A DNA stretch of 7,755 bases, taken from contig JAQVZT010000116.1 in NCBI GenBank assembly GCA_028708055.1, forward strand, positions 1-7,755. The letters run 5' to 3'. This document shows positions 1 to 6,460 of this stretch, in pieces. The position numbers and the translations under genes are program-made. Below the pieces are notes generated by a model that had not been told where the DNA came from, ran no database searches, and was given only the letters and a program-made list of their open reading frames with translations. The stretch is from Methanothrix sp. (GTDB lineage: Archaea; Halobacteriota; Methanosarcinia; Methanotrichales; Methanotrichaceae). Each line of letters begins with the position of its first letter. Positions within the stretch are counted from its first letter, which is position 1.

Positions 1-30
1 TTTAATCTGCAATGAGATATAAACTCTGCT

Positions 31-447
31 TTAGAGGAACGGCAATCTGTCCTTCTTCCGGTAAGCCAGGCACTGGCAGGCAGCGATTGGTCTGCCGTCC
101 TGCCCTGTGACCGAGATCTGGCAGGCGGATATCTTCCGGGAACGATTGACCTCTCGCCCTTCTGCCTGCAAGCACTCGCCAGGAAGAGGAGCATTGAGAT
201 AATTCATATTTACGCTCAAAGCCACAGCTACGGTGCCATGCGAATTGACGGTCAGCTCGAATGTGGCATCAACCAGCGAGAAGATGGCTGCACCATGAGT
301 TGCGCCGAAGAGATTATTCATTTTCTCGCAGGTATTCATCTTAAGAGTGGCGTGCCCAGGCTCAAGCTGCAAGATCTCAATGCCGAACATCTTGGCATAG
401 GGCTCCTCAGAAAACTCTTTTTTTAATGCTGCCAGACAATCATCCAT
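31..447 (-). CDS. PaaI-like hotdog-fold thioesterase
   Basis: Predicted acyl-CoA thioesterase of the PaaI/hotdog family, 138 residues, the usual size for a single hotdog domain. Visible family signature: N45, then a G-x-x-HG element (H51, G52) leading into the long central helix with D60, which aligns with the catalytic Asp of PaaI enzymes. It is followed by N68-S69 and an N-Y-L segment at about 82-84 in the next strand. No signal peptide or membrane segment is seen, so it should be cytoplasmic and probably oligomeric. The ATG start is supported by a GAGGT Shine-Dalgarno sequence (457-461 on the complement) nine bases upstream. The gene is transcribed away from the neighbouring operon, so context does not reveal its substrate. 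Family and fold are fairly certain. The physiological acyl-CoA (aryl, short chain or other) is unknown, and a detoxifying or proofreading role is only a guess. Confidence 0.85.
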   Translation of the reverse strand: MDDCLAALKKEFSEEPYAKMFGIEILQLEPGHATLKMNTCEKMNNLFGATHGAAIFSLVDATFELTVNSHGTVAVALSVNMNYLNAPLPGECLQAEGREVNRSRKISACQISVTGQDGRPIAACQCLAYRKKDRLPFL

Positions 448-483
448 GTTACAGTTACCTCGATCTAAGACTATTCTCGAAAC

Positions 484-494
484 GGTTATATTGG
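484..494 (+). promoter_or_regulatory. TATA-like box in the divergent intergenic gap
   Basis: A TTATATT core (486-492) preceded by a purine-rich stretch (GAAACGG) that resembles a BRE. On the plus strand its centre lies about 27 bases before the ATG at 516. That is the normal TATA-to-start distance in archaea, so transcription would begin at or next to the start codon. Read on the minus strand (AATATAA), it would place a start near base 464, just upstream of the thioesterase ribosome site. It may therefore serve both genes. This is inferred from spacing and base composition only. Confidence 0.45.
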
Positions 495-515
495 CTACGC
501 TCGATCTAGACTGCT

Positions 516-1019
516 ATGCCCAGCTCCCCAGGCAACAAGCAGGAGCCGGTCTCCATTGAGGTGAGCGGCCCGGCGGTATCCATTGTCCTGACCCAGGGCG
601 CTATCAATATCTGGTTTGGAAAGAAATTTGACAAATCCACCATCGCCAGGATCCTCCTGATCATCTCCAAGGTGGACGGAACTGCTGAGCATCAAAAGGA
701 GGTCTTATGCCCTTTCGAGAAGATCAGCGAGTTCGAGAACAACGGCTACATCCTCACCTCCTACGCCCGAAAGAAAGAGAAGTACCGGGCAATATTTGTC
801 GTCCCGTTCTCCAATAGCAGGGCTCTGGAGATGTTCATGCAGTCTATCTCCCAGGAGACGGAGAAAGAGGATGTCAAGATCACCCTTTACTGGAGGGGGG
901 GCAGAGTTAGGATGAACCTGATAAAAGAGGAGCTTTCCAGGCTCGATTGTTTCGGCACGCTGAATGTGATCTACAAAGATGAGCTGGCGGGAGCTGTTAG
1001 CAGGAGAGAGGAGCCATGA
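516..1019 (+). CDS. Uncharacterised 167-residue soluble protein
   Basis: I do not recognise a family. The protein has no signal peptide and no membrane-length hydrophobic segment. Short hydrophobic strand-like stretches (about 20-34, 44-51, 92-97 and 120-125) alternate with charged segments, suggesting a compact alpha/beta cytoplasmic protein. The C-terminus is charged. Coding is supported by an open frame of normal codon use and by the 4-base ATGA overlap with the aminotransferase gene, which implies co-translation and possibly a shared function. The ATG start has no Shine-Dalgarno sequence in front of it, but it lies at the expected transcription start for the upstream TATA-like box, so the mRNA may be leaderless. 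A slightly later start (for example the GTG at codon 16) cannot be excluded. An open frame on the opposite strand inside it looks like a shadow. Confidence 0.7.
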   Translation: MPSSPGNKQEPVSIEVSGPAVSIVLTQGAINIWFGKKFDKSTIARILLIISKVDGTAEHQKEVLCPFEKISEFENNGYILTSYARKKEKYRAIFVVPFSNSRALEMFMQSISQETEKEDVKITLYWRGGRVRMNLIKEELSRLDCFGTLNVIYKDELAGAVSRREEP

Positions 1020-2119
1020 GATATGCAAGCTGCACAGAGAAGATTGAGATATCAGGCATAAGGAAATGTTTTGAAGGCGCGGCCCCGGGGTCGGTCAATT
1101 TGGGACTGGGCCAGCCGGACTTCGACACGCCGGAGCACATTAAAAGGGCGGCTATTGCGGCAATTGAAAACGGAATGTGCGGCTATACGCCTAACTGCGG
1201 CCTGCCGCAGCTTCGGTCTGCCATCGCGGAAAAGTTCTGCTCTGAGAACCGGATCGACTGCACTGCCGAGGAGATAATGGTCACGAGCGGTGCCAGCGAG
1301 GCTCTCTTCCTGGTCATAGCCGCTCTGGTCGACGAGGGCGAAGAGGTTCTGATAGGCGATCCGAGCTTCTTATCCTATGCCGAGCTTACCCGCCTGGTGG
1401 GTGGAATACCGGTGAGTGTGCCTCTTGATGATCATCTTCGCCTCGCGCCGGACGATATCCTGGAGCGGATCACAGACAGGACCCGGCTCATAATTGTAAA
1501 CTCGCCATCTAACCCCACCGGTTCGGTGGCAACGCCCGAGCAGATGCGCGCCATTGCCGAGATCGCCGATGACAAAGGCATCTGGGTGCTCTCCGATGAG
1601 GTTTATGAACATTTCATCTACCAGGGACGACACGTCAGCCCAGGCCAGTTCTCAGATAACGTCATCACTGTGAACGCCGTATCCAAGACATATGCCATGA
1701 CCGGCTGGCGTCTGGGATATCTGGCTGCCAAAGGCGGCGCCCTCGATCAGCTTCTCAAGATTCACCAGTATGTCCAGGCGTGCGCAAGCTCCATCTCCCA
1801 GGCTGCGGCTCTGGAGGCCATCACCGGACCCCAGGATTGCGTAGCTCTGATGAGAGACGAATTCAAGGCTCGCCGGGATCTGCTGGTAAAAGGATTCAGG
1901 GAATTGGGCGTCGATATAGTCGAACCGGAAGGCGCTTTCTACCTCTTTCCTCGAGTGGGCGACGGAGACGAGGTGGCCGCCCGCCTGGGCAAGGCCGGTG
2001 TCATCACGGTCCCCGGATCTGCCTTTGGGCCGGGTGGAAGAGAGCACATCCGAATCTCTTATGCTGCGGCGCGCTCTCAGCTTGAGGAAGCATTGCGCCG
2101 CATGAAAGACATCCTTTAA
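1016..2119 (+). CDS. Class I/II PLP-dependent aminotransferase, aspartate type
   Basis: Fold-type I aminotransferase of 367 residues, moving amino groups between an amino acid (likely aspartate or a related one) and 2-oxoglutarate in the cytoplasm. Landmarks in order: N-L-G-L-G-Q-P-D-F-D-T-P at about 28-39 (substrate loop); G-Y-T-P at 56-59; T-S-G-A-S-E-A-L at 90-97 (cofactor phosphate loop); N-P-T-G with N166; S-D-E-V-Y with D194 and Y197 contacting the pyridine ring; S-K-T-Y-A-M-T-G-W-R with K224 as the Schiff-base lysine and R232 binding phosphate; and H-I-R-I-S with R346, the usual substrate carboxylate-binding arginine. All key residues are present. The start overlaps the upstream stop (ATGA) and has a GAGAGGAG ribosome site at 1005-1012, arguing for translational coupling. 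Exact substrate is uncertain: aspartate aminotransferase is the best guess, but alanine, aromatic or broad-specificity enzymes share these motifs. Confidence 0.9.
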   Translation: MRYASCTEKIEISGIRKCFEGAAPGSVNLGLGQPDFDTPEHIKRAAIAAIENGMCGYTPNCGLPQLRSAIAEKFCSENRIDCTAEEIMVTSGASEALFLVIAALVDEGEEVLIGDPSFLSYAELTRLVGGIPVSVPLDDHLRLAPDDILERITDRTRLIIVNSPSNPTGSVATPEQMRAIAEIADDKGIWVLSDEVYEHFIYQGRHVSPGQFSDNVITVNAVSKTYAMTGWRLGYLAAKGGALDQLLKIHQYVQACASSISQAAALEAITGPQDCVALMRDEFKARRDLLVKGFRELGVDIVEPEGAFYLFPRVGDGDEVAARLGKAGVITVPGSAFGPGGREHIRISYAAARSQLEEALRRMKDIL

Positions 2120-2122
2120 ATA
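2115..2122 (+). promoter_or_regulatory. Possible TATA box for the IF-5A gene
   Basis: The octamer TTTAAATA matches the archaeal TATA consensus well. It overlaps the stop codon of the aminotransferase gene. Transcription from it would start near 2143-2146, leaving a very short leader containing the AGGAG ribosome site (2143-2147) of the IF-5A gene. IF-5A and agmatinase could thus be expressed independently of the upstream pair. Placement is inferred; read-through from upstream is equally possible across the 35-base gap. Confidence 0.45.
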
Positions 2123-2154
2123 GGAGAGTTGCATTCGCCCTTAGGAGTGATGAA

Positions 2155-2538
2155 ATGAAGGAGCAGGTTGAGGTTAGAGAGCTGAAGGAAGGAAGATACG
2201 TTATCATCGACGAAGAGCCATGCATAATCAAGAGCATATCCCATTCCAAGCCCGGCAAACATGGCAGCGCCAAGGCCAGAGTGGATGCGATAGGCATCTT
2301 CGACAACCAGAAGAAGTCCATCGTTCAGCCGGTTACCACCAAGATTTATGTGCCCACAGTAGAGCGCAAGAGCGGACAGGTACTATCCATAGGCGACACC
2401 TCGGTGCAGCTCATGGACCTGGGAAGCTATGCCACGGTCGACATTCCCATAACCGGGGATCAAAAGGATAAGATCGAGGAAGGAAAAGAGGTTCCGTATC
2501 TCTTCGTCATGGGCAGGACCAAGCTGGACCTGCGCTAA
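2155..2538 (+). CDS. eif5A: Translation initiation factor 5A (aIF-5A)
   Basis: Archaeal homologue of eIF5A (and of bacterial EF-P), 127 residues, the normal length. It binds the ribosome near the P and E sites and helps peptide-bond formation at difficult sequences such as proline runs. The hypusine loop S-K-P-G-K-H-G-S-A-K is intact at about 31-40, with K35 as the lysine modified by deoxyhypusine synthase. The N-terminal half (to about 68) is the SH3-like domain and the rest is the OB-fold domain. A good Shine-Dalgarno sequence (AGGAG, 2143-2147) lies seven bases before the ATG. It is followed at once by agmatinase, which supplies the polyamine needed for the modification. Identification is secure; whether this organism makes full hypusine or stops at deoxyhypusine cannot be told from here. 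Confidence 0.97.
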   Translation: MKEQVEVRELKEGRYVIIDEEPCIIKSISHSKPGKHGSAKARVDAIGIFDNQKKSIVQPVTTKIYVPTVERKSGQVLSIGDTSVQLMDLGSYATVDIPITGDQKDKIEEGKEVPYLFVMGRTKLDLR

Positions 2539-2556
2539 AACCTTTCCAATATATTC

Positions 2557-3414
2557 ATGTTTCAAAGGTGCGGCTTTGCCGACGCCGACGCGGATTTGCA
2601 GGATGCAGGTTACGTAGTGGTGGGGCTTCCCTTTGACGGCACCGCATCTTTTCGGTCCGGCTCACGGGAGGGGCCGGATGCCATCCGCCTGGCCTCTTTT
2701 AACTTTGAGAGCTACGACTATAATTATGATCTTGATCTATCCGAGATTGCCATTTGCGACCTGGGGAACATGGACCTTGGCGCGGACCCCGTCTATGCAG
2801 AAGAGACTATTAAGGAATGCATAGCCTTCCTGCCAGATCGCGCCGTTCCCATCTTCCTGGGAGGAGAGCATTCCATTGCCCCGCCAATTGCCGAGGGACT
2901 GGCACAGAAAGGATCGCTGGGCGTACTGGTGCTGGATGCGCATCTGGATCTGCGAGAAAGCTTCGGAAATACCAGATACAGCCATGCCTGCGCCAGCCGG
3001 AGAATTCTGGAGAAGAAGGGCATAGGCGCTTATGCCGCCATCGGCATTCGCAGCGGCTGCAAAGAGGAGTTCTCCTTCGCGAAGGAGGGAGGAATATCGT
3101 ATCACTCCTCCCGCGAGGTCCATGAGAGGGGAATCGAGGATGTTCTGGAAAGGGCAATAGAAAAAATGAATTGCGAGCGGATCTATCTGTCCATTGACCT
3201 CGATGCTATCGATCCGGCATTTGCCCCTGCGGTGGGAAACCCCGAGCCATTTGGCCTCTCATCGTGGGATGTCTCCAGGGTAGTTGAGCGCGTCGCGCCG
3301 CAGGCGGTGGGAATGGACATAAACGAGCTGACTCCGGCTTACGACCACGGCCAGACTGCGCTTCTGGCAGCGAGGCTGGCTCGCCAGTTCATAGCGAGAA
3401 AGGCAAAAGGCTGA
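2557..3414 (+). CDS. speB: Agmatinase (ureohydrolase family)
   Basis: Hydrolyses agmatine to putrescine and urea with a two-manganese centre; 285 residues, typical for archaeal agmatinases. All six expected metal ligands are visible: H105 in G-G-E-H-S; D127, H129 and D131 in D-A-H-L-D; D214 and D216 in S-I-D-L-D-A-I-D-P. H143 in Y-S-H is the conserved active-site histidine. The loop usually reading G-T-G-T-P-E-P-G-G is A-V-G-N-P-E-P-F-G here. Other ureohydrolases (guanidinobutyrase, formimidoylglutamase) share the metal motifs, but the position behind IF-5A favours agmatinase, because putrescine feeds spermidine and thus hypusine. The ATG follows the IF-5A stop by 18 bases, in the same frame and with no Shine-Dalgarno sequence. 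The N-terminus fits the family, so I keep this start and infer coupling to IF-5A translation. Confidence 0.92.
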   Translation: MFQRCGFADADADLQDAGYVVVGLPFDGTASFRSGSREGPDAIRLASFNFESYDYNYDLDLSEIAICDLGNMDLGADPVYAEETIKECIAFLPDRAVPIFLGGEHSIAPPIAEGLAQKGSLGVLVLDAHLDLRESFGNTRYSHACASRRILEKKGIGAYAAIGIRSGCKEEFSFAKEGGISYHSSREVHERGIEDVLERAIEKMNCERIYLSIDLDAIDPAFAPAVGNPEPFGLSSWDVSRVVERVAPQAVGMDINELTPAYDHGQTALLAARLARQFIARKAKG

Positions 3415-3419
3415 AGCTC

Positions 3420-3457
3420 AAGGCTAATGCTAAGGCCAATGCCAAGGCTCAAATGCT
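3420..3457 (+). repeat. Short 12-base tandem repeat after agmatinase
   Basis: About three imperfect copies of a 12-base unit (AAGGCTAATGCT, AAGGCCAATGCC, then a diverged AAGGCTCAAATGCT) begin six bases after the agmatinase stop. In the frame of base 3420 they read as alternating Lys-Ala-Asn-Ala, a low-complexity tail that continues open to a TGA near 3480 but lacks a start codon of its own. It could be the remnant of a longer C-terminal tail of agmatinase lost by frameshift, or simply replication-slippage sequence. No function is evident. Confidence 0.55.
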
Positions 3458-3512
3458 TGATAAGGGGCGCAAGATGTCAACTTGAGATTGGTCCAGAAGA
3501 GGCTAATCTGAG

Positions 3513-3967
3513 ATGAGCTTGAAAATCGCATTGTTTATCATTTTTCTGGTATTGATGACAATAGCAAGCGGTCAGAAGAATGCGGAAGGATGGCTGAGCA
3601 TGCAGGGCCCCAATATTGCCCCAATCATTGATCGAAAATGGCATCGCCTTGGGGGAGCAGGGCAGTTTTAATGAGGCAATCAAGCTTGAATCCCAACCTG
3701 ACTTTGGCTTGGGTGGATAGGGATAGCGCATCTCATCCAGGGCCTCGCCATGGGTCGAATCGGTTTGGATGGCAATGAATTGTTGATGAATCCACAGAAT
3801 GCTTTGATCAGGCTATAAAGCTGAACCCGGACAAATCTGAATTATGTCATCAAAAGGGCATTGCTCTTCGTAAAATGGGTCGCGAAACATAGGCAGAGAA
3901 GGCTTTCTCCAGAGAAAGGGAATTGAAAGGCAAAGGCCAATCGCAGAACAATTCCTTAGAAACATAG
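3513..3967 (+). pseudogene. Relic of a secreted tetratricopeptide-repeat (TPR) protein
   Basis: A decayed gene. It opens with a good start: a GAGG ribosome site at 3499-3502, ATG at 3513, and a signal peptide of about 20 residues with a hydrophobic core and a small-residue A-S-G end. That frame closes with TAA at 3669-3671 after 52 codons. TPR sequence continues in other frames: Q-G-S-F-N-E-A-I-K-L from about 3658 to 3687; N-P-N-L-T-L-A-W-V from 3689, shifted by one extra base; G-L-A-M-G-R-I-G near 3741-3764; and T-E-C-F-D-Q-A-I-K-L-N-P-D-K from about 3794, leading to G-I-A-L-R-K-M-G-R-E. A TAG at 3890-3892 then interrupts, and A-E-K-A-F-S-R-E follows to a TAG at 3965. Several independent frameshifts and stops make sequencing error an unlikely full explanation. 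The intact ancestor was probably exported and bound protein partners. The 52-codon leading piece might still be made, but I see no reason to think it functions. Confidence 0.75.
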
Positions 3968-3993
3968 GTGGACGTTCTTATCCCACCGCGACC

Positions 3994-4116
3994 GGAGGCT
4001 CTTTGACCTTCATTGACATTGTTTCTTCTTCGAGAATTTTCGATACTCAAACCATAAGATAGTACTGTTATCGTTTTTGCCGCAATTCGAAGGATATATC
4101 TCTTAGAAGAGCCTCC
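3994..4116. repeat. Perfect 10-base inverted repeat around the phosphorylase promoter
   Basis: GGAGGCTCTT at 3994-4003 is matched by its exact reverse complement, AAGAGCCTCC, at 4107-4116, 103 bases apart. The right arm lies just downstream of the TATA-like box, close to the expected transcript start of the phosphorylase gene. The arms are too far apart for a simple dimer site; looping regulation or coincidence are both possible. The rest of the 3968-4145 gap holds no credible gene. Confidence 0.35.
4093..4100 (+). promoter_or_regulatory. Probable TATA box of the glucan phosphorylase gene
   Basis: GATATATC preceded by a purine-rich CGAAG that resembles a BRE. Transcription would start about 25 bases on, near 4121, giving a leader of roughly 25 bases that contains the GGGAG ribosome site at 4130-4134. 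Because a pseudogene lies upstream, the phosphorylase must rely on a promoter of its own, and this is the best candidate. Confidence 0.55.
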
Positions 4117-4145
4117 TTTTCGTCCTCAAGGGAGCGGACAGATTC

Positions 4146-6335
4146 ATGCAAGGCACTAAAGACAAGTTTCCCCATCTTCCCGAAAGGATCTCTGGACTAC
4201 GAGAGCTGGCCTACAACCTCTGGTGGAGCTGGCACCCGGAAGGCCGGGCTCTCTTCAAGCTACTCAATCGACGGGGCTGGTATTTGAGCAACCATAATCC
4301 TGTAAAGATGATCAACCGCATGGATGGGCCTGCTCTCGAGGCAGCGGCATCCGACCCGCACTTTCTCAGGCACTATGAGGCAGTCATGACCCGGTTCAAC
4401 GGCTACATGGACCCTTCCACAGGATGGTTTTGCAGCCGTTTTGATCAGCTGGATAAATGCAGGATCGCCTACTTCTCAGCCGAGTACGGCCTGCATCATG
4501 CGCTTCCTTTCTACGCGGGCGGCCTGGGATTTCTAGCAGGAGACTTCCTCAAAGAGTGCAGCGACCTGGGACTGCCCCTTGTGGCGGTCGGATTCATGTA
4601 TCCGCAGGGATACCTCCGCCAGATGATCTCTCCGGACGGCTGGCAGATGGGCGCCTGCGAGATGATGGACCGGGAGAACGCCCCCATTATGAAGATGGAG
4701 GACGGCAGCGGAGAGCCGATCACCGTCAAAGTTCCGATCATGGATCCGCCAATCTATTTAGAGGTCTGGAAGGTCCAGGTGGGAAAGACCAGCCTCTATC
4801 TGATCGATACCTCCAGCGAGGCCAACGACCCCTGGAATCGGGTTATATCCGACCGGCTCTACACCGGCGACCTGGAGCAGCGCCTCCGCCAGGAGATAGT
4901 TCTGGGCATTGGAGGAGTGCGCGTCCTGCGTCACCTGGGTGTGGACTATTCCGTTCTCCACTGCAATGAGGGCCATCCTGCTTTTGCTATCCTGGAGAGG
5001 ATACGGGAGATGGTCGATGAGGGCGCAAGCTACAGAGATGCCTTCGAGCGTGTGCGCAGCAGCACGGTCTTCACAACGCATACGCCAGTTCCAGCCGGCC
5101 ATGATGTCTTTTCTTATAAGCTGATGGACAAGTACTTCGGCTCATACCTTCCCACTCTGGATCTCTCCCGAGATGAGCTATTCCGCCTGGGAATGAATCC
5201 CTCTAATCCAGATGGATTCAACATGACCGCTTTTGCTCTGCGCTCCAGCGCCTACAGAAATGCAGTGAGTAGGAAGCATGGGGAGGTCAGCAGGAACATG
5301 TGGCAGCAGCTCTGGCCGGAGCTGGATGTGGACCGCGTCCCCATCGACTACATCACCAATGGAGTGCATGTTCCCTCCTGGATCGACAGGCGACTGGGCG
5401 ACGAGATCTTCAACCAGTACATGGGAAGGACGTGGCTCGATGAGCACGACCAGCCGGCCATATGGCAACTGGTCGACGAGATACCGGACCGCGTTATCTG
5501 GGAGCACCACCGCTTCATGAAGGAGATGGCCATCGCCAAGATCAGAGAACGGGCCCGCAACAAGTGGCGCAAATCCGGCTCGGACCTCAATAACGTCATG
5601 GCGTCAGGAGTGCTGCTCGATCCGTCCGCCCTCACTTTAGGCTTTGCCAGACGATTTGCCTCCTACAAACGGCCCACGCTCCTCTTGCAGGATATGGGCC
5701 GCCTGGCCAGAATCGTAGGCGATCCCAGCAGGCCGGTGCAGATCATCTTCGCAGGAAAAGCCCATCAGGATGACCAGCAGAGCAAGCAGCTTCTGCAAAT
5801 GGTCTTCAAGGCCGCCAAAGACCAGTCCTTCGGAGGGCGCATCGCCTTTGTGGAGGACTACGATGAGCTTCTTGCCCAGTATCTGGTGCATGGCGTTGAT
5901 GTCTGGGTCAACAATCCCCAGCCGCCCATGGAAGCGAGCGGAACGAGCGGCATGAAGGCCACCCTGAACGGCGTTCCTCAGCTCTCCATCCTGGACGGAT
6001 GGTGGATTGAAGGCTACAACGGCAAGAACGGCTGGGCAGTAGAAGGCGCATCTGAGGGGCCGGACAGGGATGCACGCGACGCATCAGCCATCTACGATTT
6101 GCTGGAAAAGGACATTGTGCCGCTGTTCTACGATGTGGACGAGGATGGGGTCTCACACGGCTGGACTGCCATCATGAAGGAGGCCATCAAGGTTGCCGGA
6201 CAGGGCTTCTCCGCCCGGAGGATGGCCAAGGAGTACACAGATCGGTTCTACAAAAAAGCCCTGGAATCGACCATGAAAATGGAAAGGGAAGGTATGAGAG
6301 AAAAGGCCAAAGGGGATATCTTCGGCGGGATCTAG
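4146..6335 (+). CDS. glgP: Alpha-glucan (glycogen) phosphorylase, GT35 family
   Basis: Cytoplasmic PLP enzyme that releases glucose-1-phosphate from the ends of alpha-1,4-glucans. The N-terminus (about 13-110) is the DUF3417-type region of the short prokaryotic phosphorylases, with L-A-Y-N-L-W-W-S-W (W26, W27, W29) and H-N-P-V. The catalytic part follows: Y-F-S-A-E-Y-G; G-G-L-G-F-L-A-G-D at 125-133; T-H-T-P-V with H312; I-T-N-G-V-H; R-F-A-S-Y-K-R (R503, K508, R509), probably phosphate-binding; F-A-G-K-A-H with K538; and E-A-S-G-T-S-G-M-K with K604 as the PLP lysine. At 729 residues it is shorter than many relatives of about 830-860, ending soon after the PLP domain. The ATG has GGGAG eleven bases upstream. 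It stands alone between a pseudogene and a terminator, so partner glycogen genes must lie elsewhere. A maltodextrin rather than glycogen substrate is possible. Confidence 0.93.
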   Translation: MQGTKDKFPHLPERISGLRELAYNLWWSWHPEGRALFKLLNRRGWYLSNHNPVKMINRMDGPALEAAASDPHFLRHYEAVMTRFNGYMDPSTGWFCSRFDQLDKCRIAYFSAEYGLHHALPFYAGGLGFLAGDFLKECSDLGLPLVAVGFMYPQGYLRQMISPDGWQMGACEMMDRENAPIMKMEDGSGEPITVKVPIMDPPIYLEVWKVQVGKTSLYLIDTSSEANDPWNRVISDRLYTGDLEQRLRQEIVLGIGGVRVLRHLGVDYSVLHCNEGHPAFAILERIREMVDEGASYRDAFERVRSSTVFTTHTPVPAGHDVFSYKLMDKYFGSYLPTLDLSRDELFRLGMNPSNPDGFNMTAFALRSSAYRNAVSRKHGEVSRNMWQQLWPELDVDRVPIDYITNGVHVPSWIDRRLGDEIFNQYMGRTWLDEHDQPAIWQLVDEIPDRVIWEHHRFMKEMAIAKIRERARNKWRKSGSDLNNVMASGVLLDPSALTLGFARRFASYKRPTLLLQDMGRLARIVGDPSRPVQIIFAGKAHQDDQQSKQLLQMVFKAAKDQSFGGRIAFVEDYDELLAQYLVHGVDVWVNNPQPPMEASGTSGMKATLNGVPQLSILDGWWIEGYNGKNGWAVEGASEGPDRDARDASAIYDLLEKDIVPLFYDVDEDGVSHGWTAIMKEAIKVAGQGFSARRMAKEYTDRFYKKALESTMKMEREGMREKAKGDIFGGI

Positions 6336-6350
6336 AGAGGGCTTTGGATC

Positions 6351-6390
6351 TTCTTTTTTGTTTTTTCCGCTTTTCGCTCTTTTTCCATTT
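6351..6390 (+). terminator. T-rich archaeal terminator after glgP
   Basis: Starting 15 bases after the phosphorylase stop, the sense strand has successive T runs (6, 6, 4 and 5 Ts, interrupted by single G or short C/G groups). Oligo-T tracts without a hairpin are the usual intrinsic terminator in archaea. No stem-loop is seen in front of it. Confidence 0.65.
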
Positions 6391-6415
6391 GCTGTACTAA
6401 GGTCATTGCGAAGGG

Positions 6416-6423
6416 TTTATCTA
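6416..6423 (+). promoter_or_regulatory. Probable TATA box of purP
   Basis: TTTATCTA preceded by the purine stretch GCGAAGGG. A start about 25 bases on, near 6445, would give a leader of roughly 15 bases holding the AAAGGTC ribosome site (6448-6454). It follows a T-rich terminator, so an independent promoter is expected here. Confidence 0.5.
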
Positions 6424-6460
6424 CCTTCATACCAACCTGATCGTTTCAAAGGTCATCGCC

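Noticed and set aside
1..30. A/T-rich GATATAAAC element at the window start
   Set aside because: It lies just beyond the end of the thioesterase gene, and the sequence it might serve is outside the window or absent, so no promoter call is justified.
1652..2134. 160-codon minus-strand open frame opposite the aminotransferase
   Set aside because: Shadow of a well-supported enzyme gene; no family resemblance.
3477..3731. 84-codon open frame on the minus strand
   Set aside because: It lies opposite the TPR relic, whose plus-strand repeats explain the sequence, and the protein resembles no family and has no convincing start signal.
4030..4043. Imperfect palindrome TCGAGAATTTTCGA upstream of the phosphorylase promoter
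   Set aside because: One mismatch, A/T-rich centre, about 50 bases before the TATA box and with no second copy seen; too weak to call an operator.
3850..4050. 66-codon open frame on the minus strand
   Set aside because: It overlaps the end of the TPR relic and plain intergenic DNA; the composition looks random.
4457..4969. 170-codon open frame inside the phosphorylase gene in another frame
   Set aside because: It is rich in Arg, Pro, Gly and Ser, typical of an off-frame reading of a GC-rich gene, and the true frame has clear catalytic motifs.
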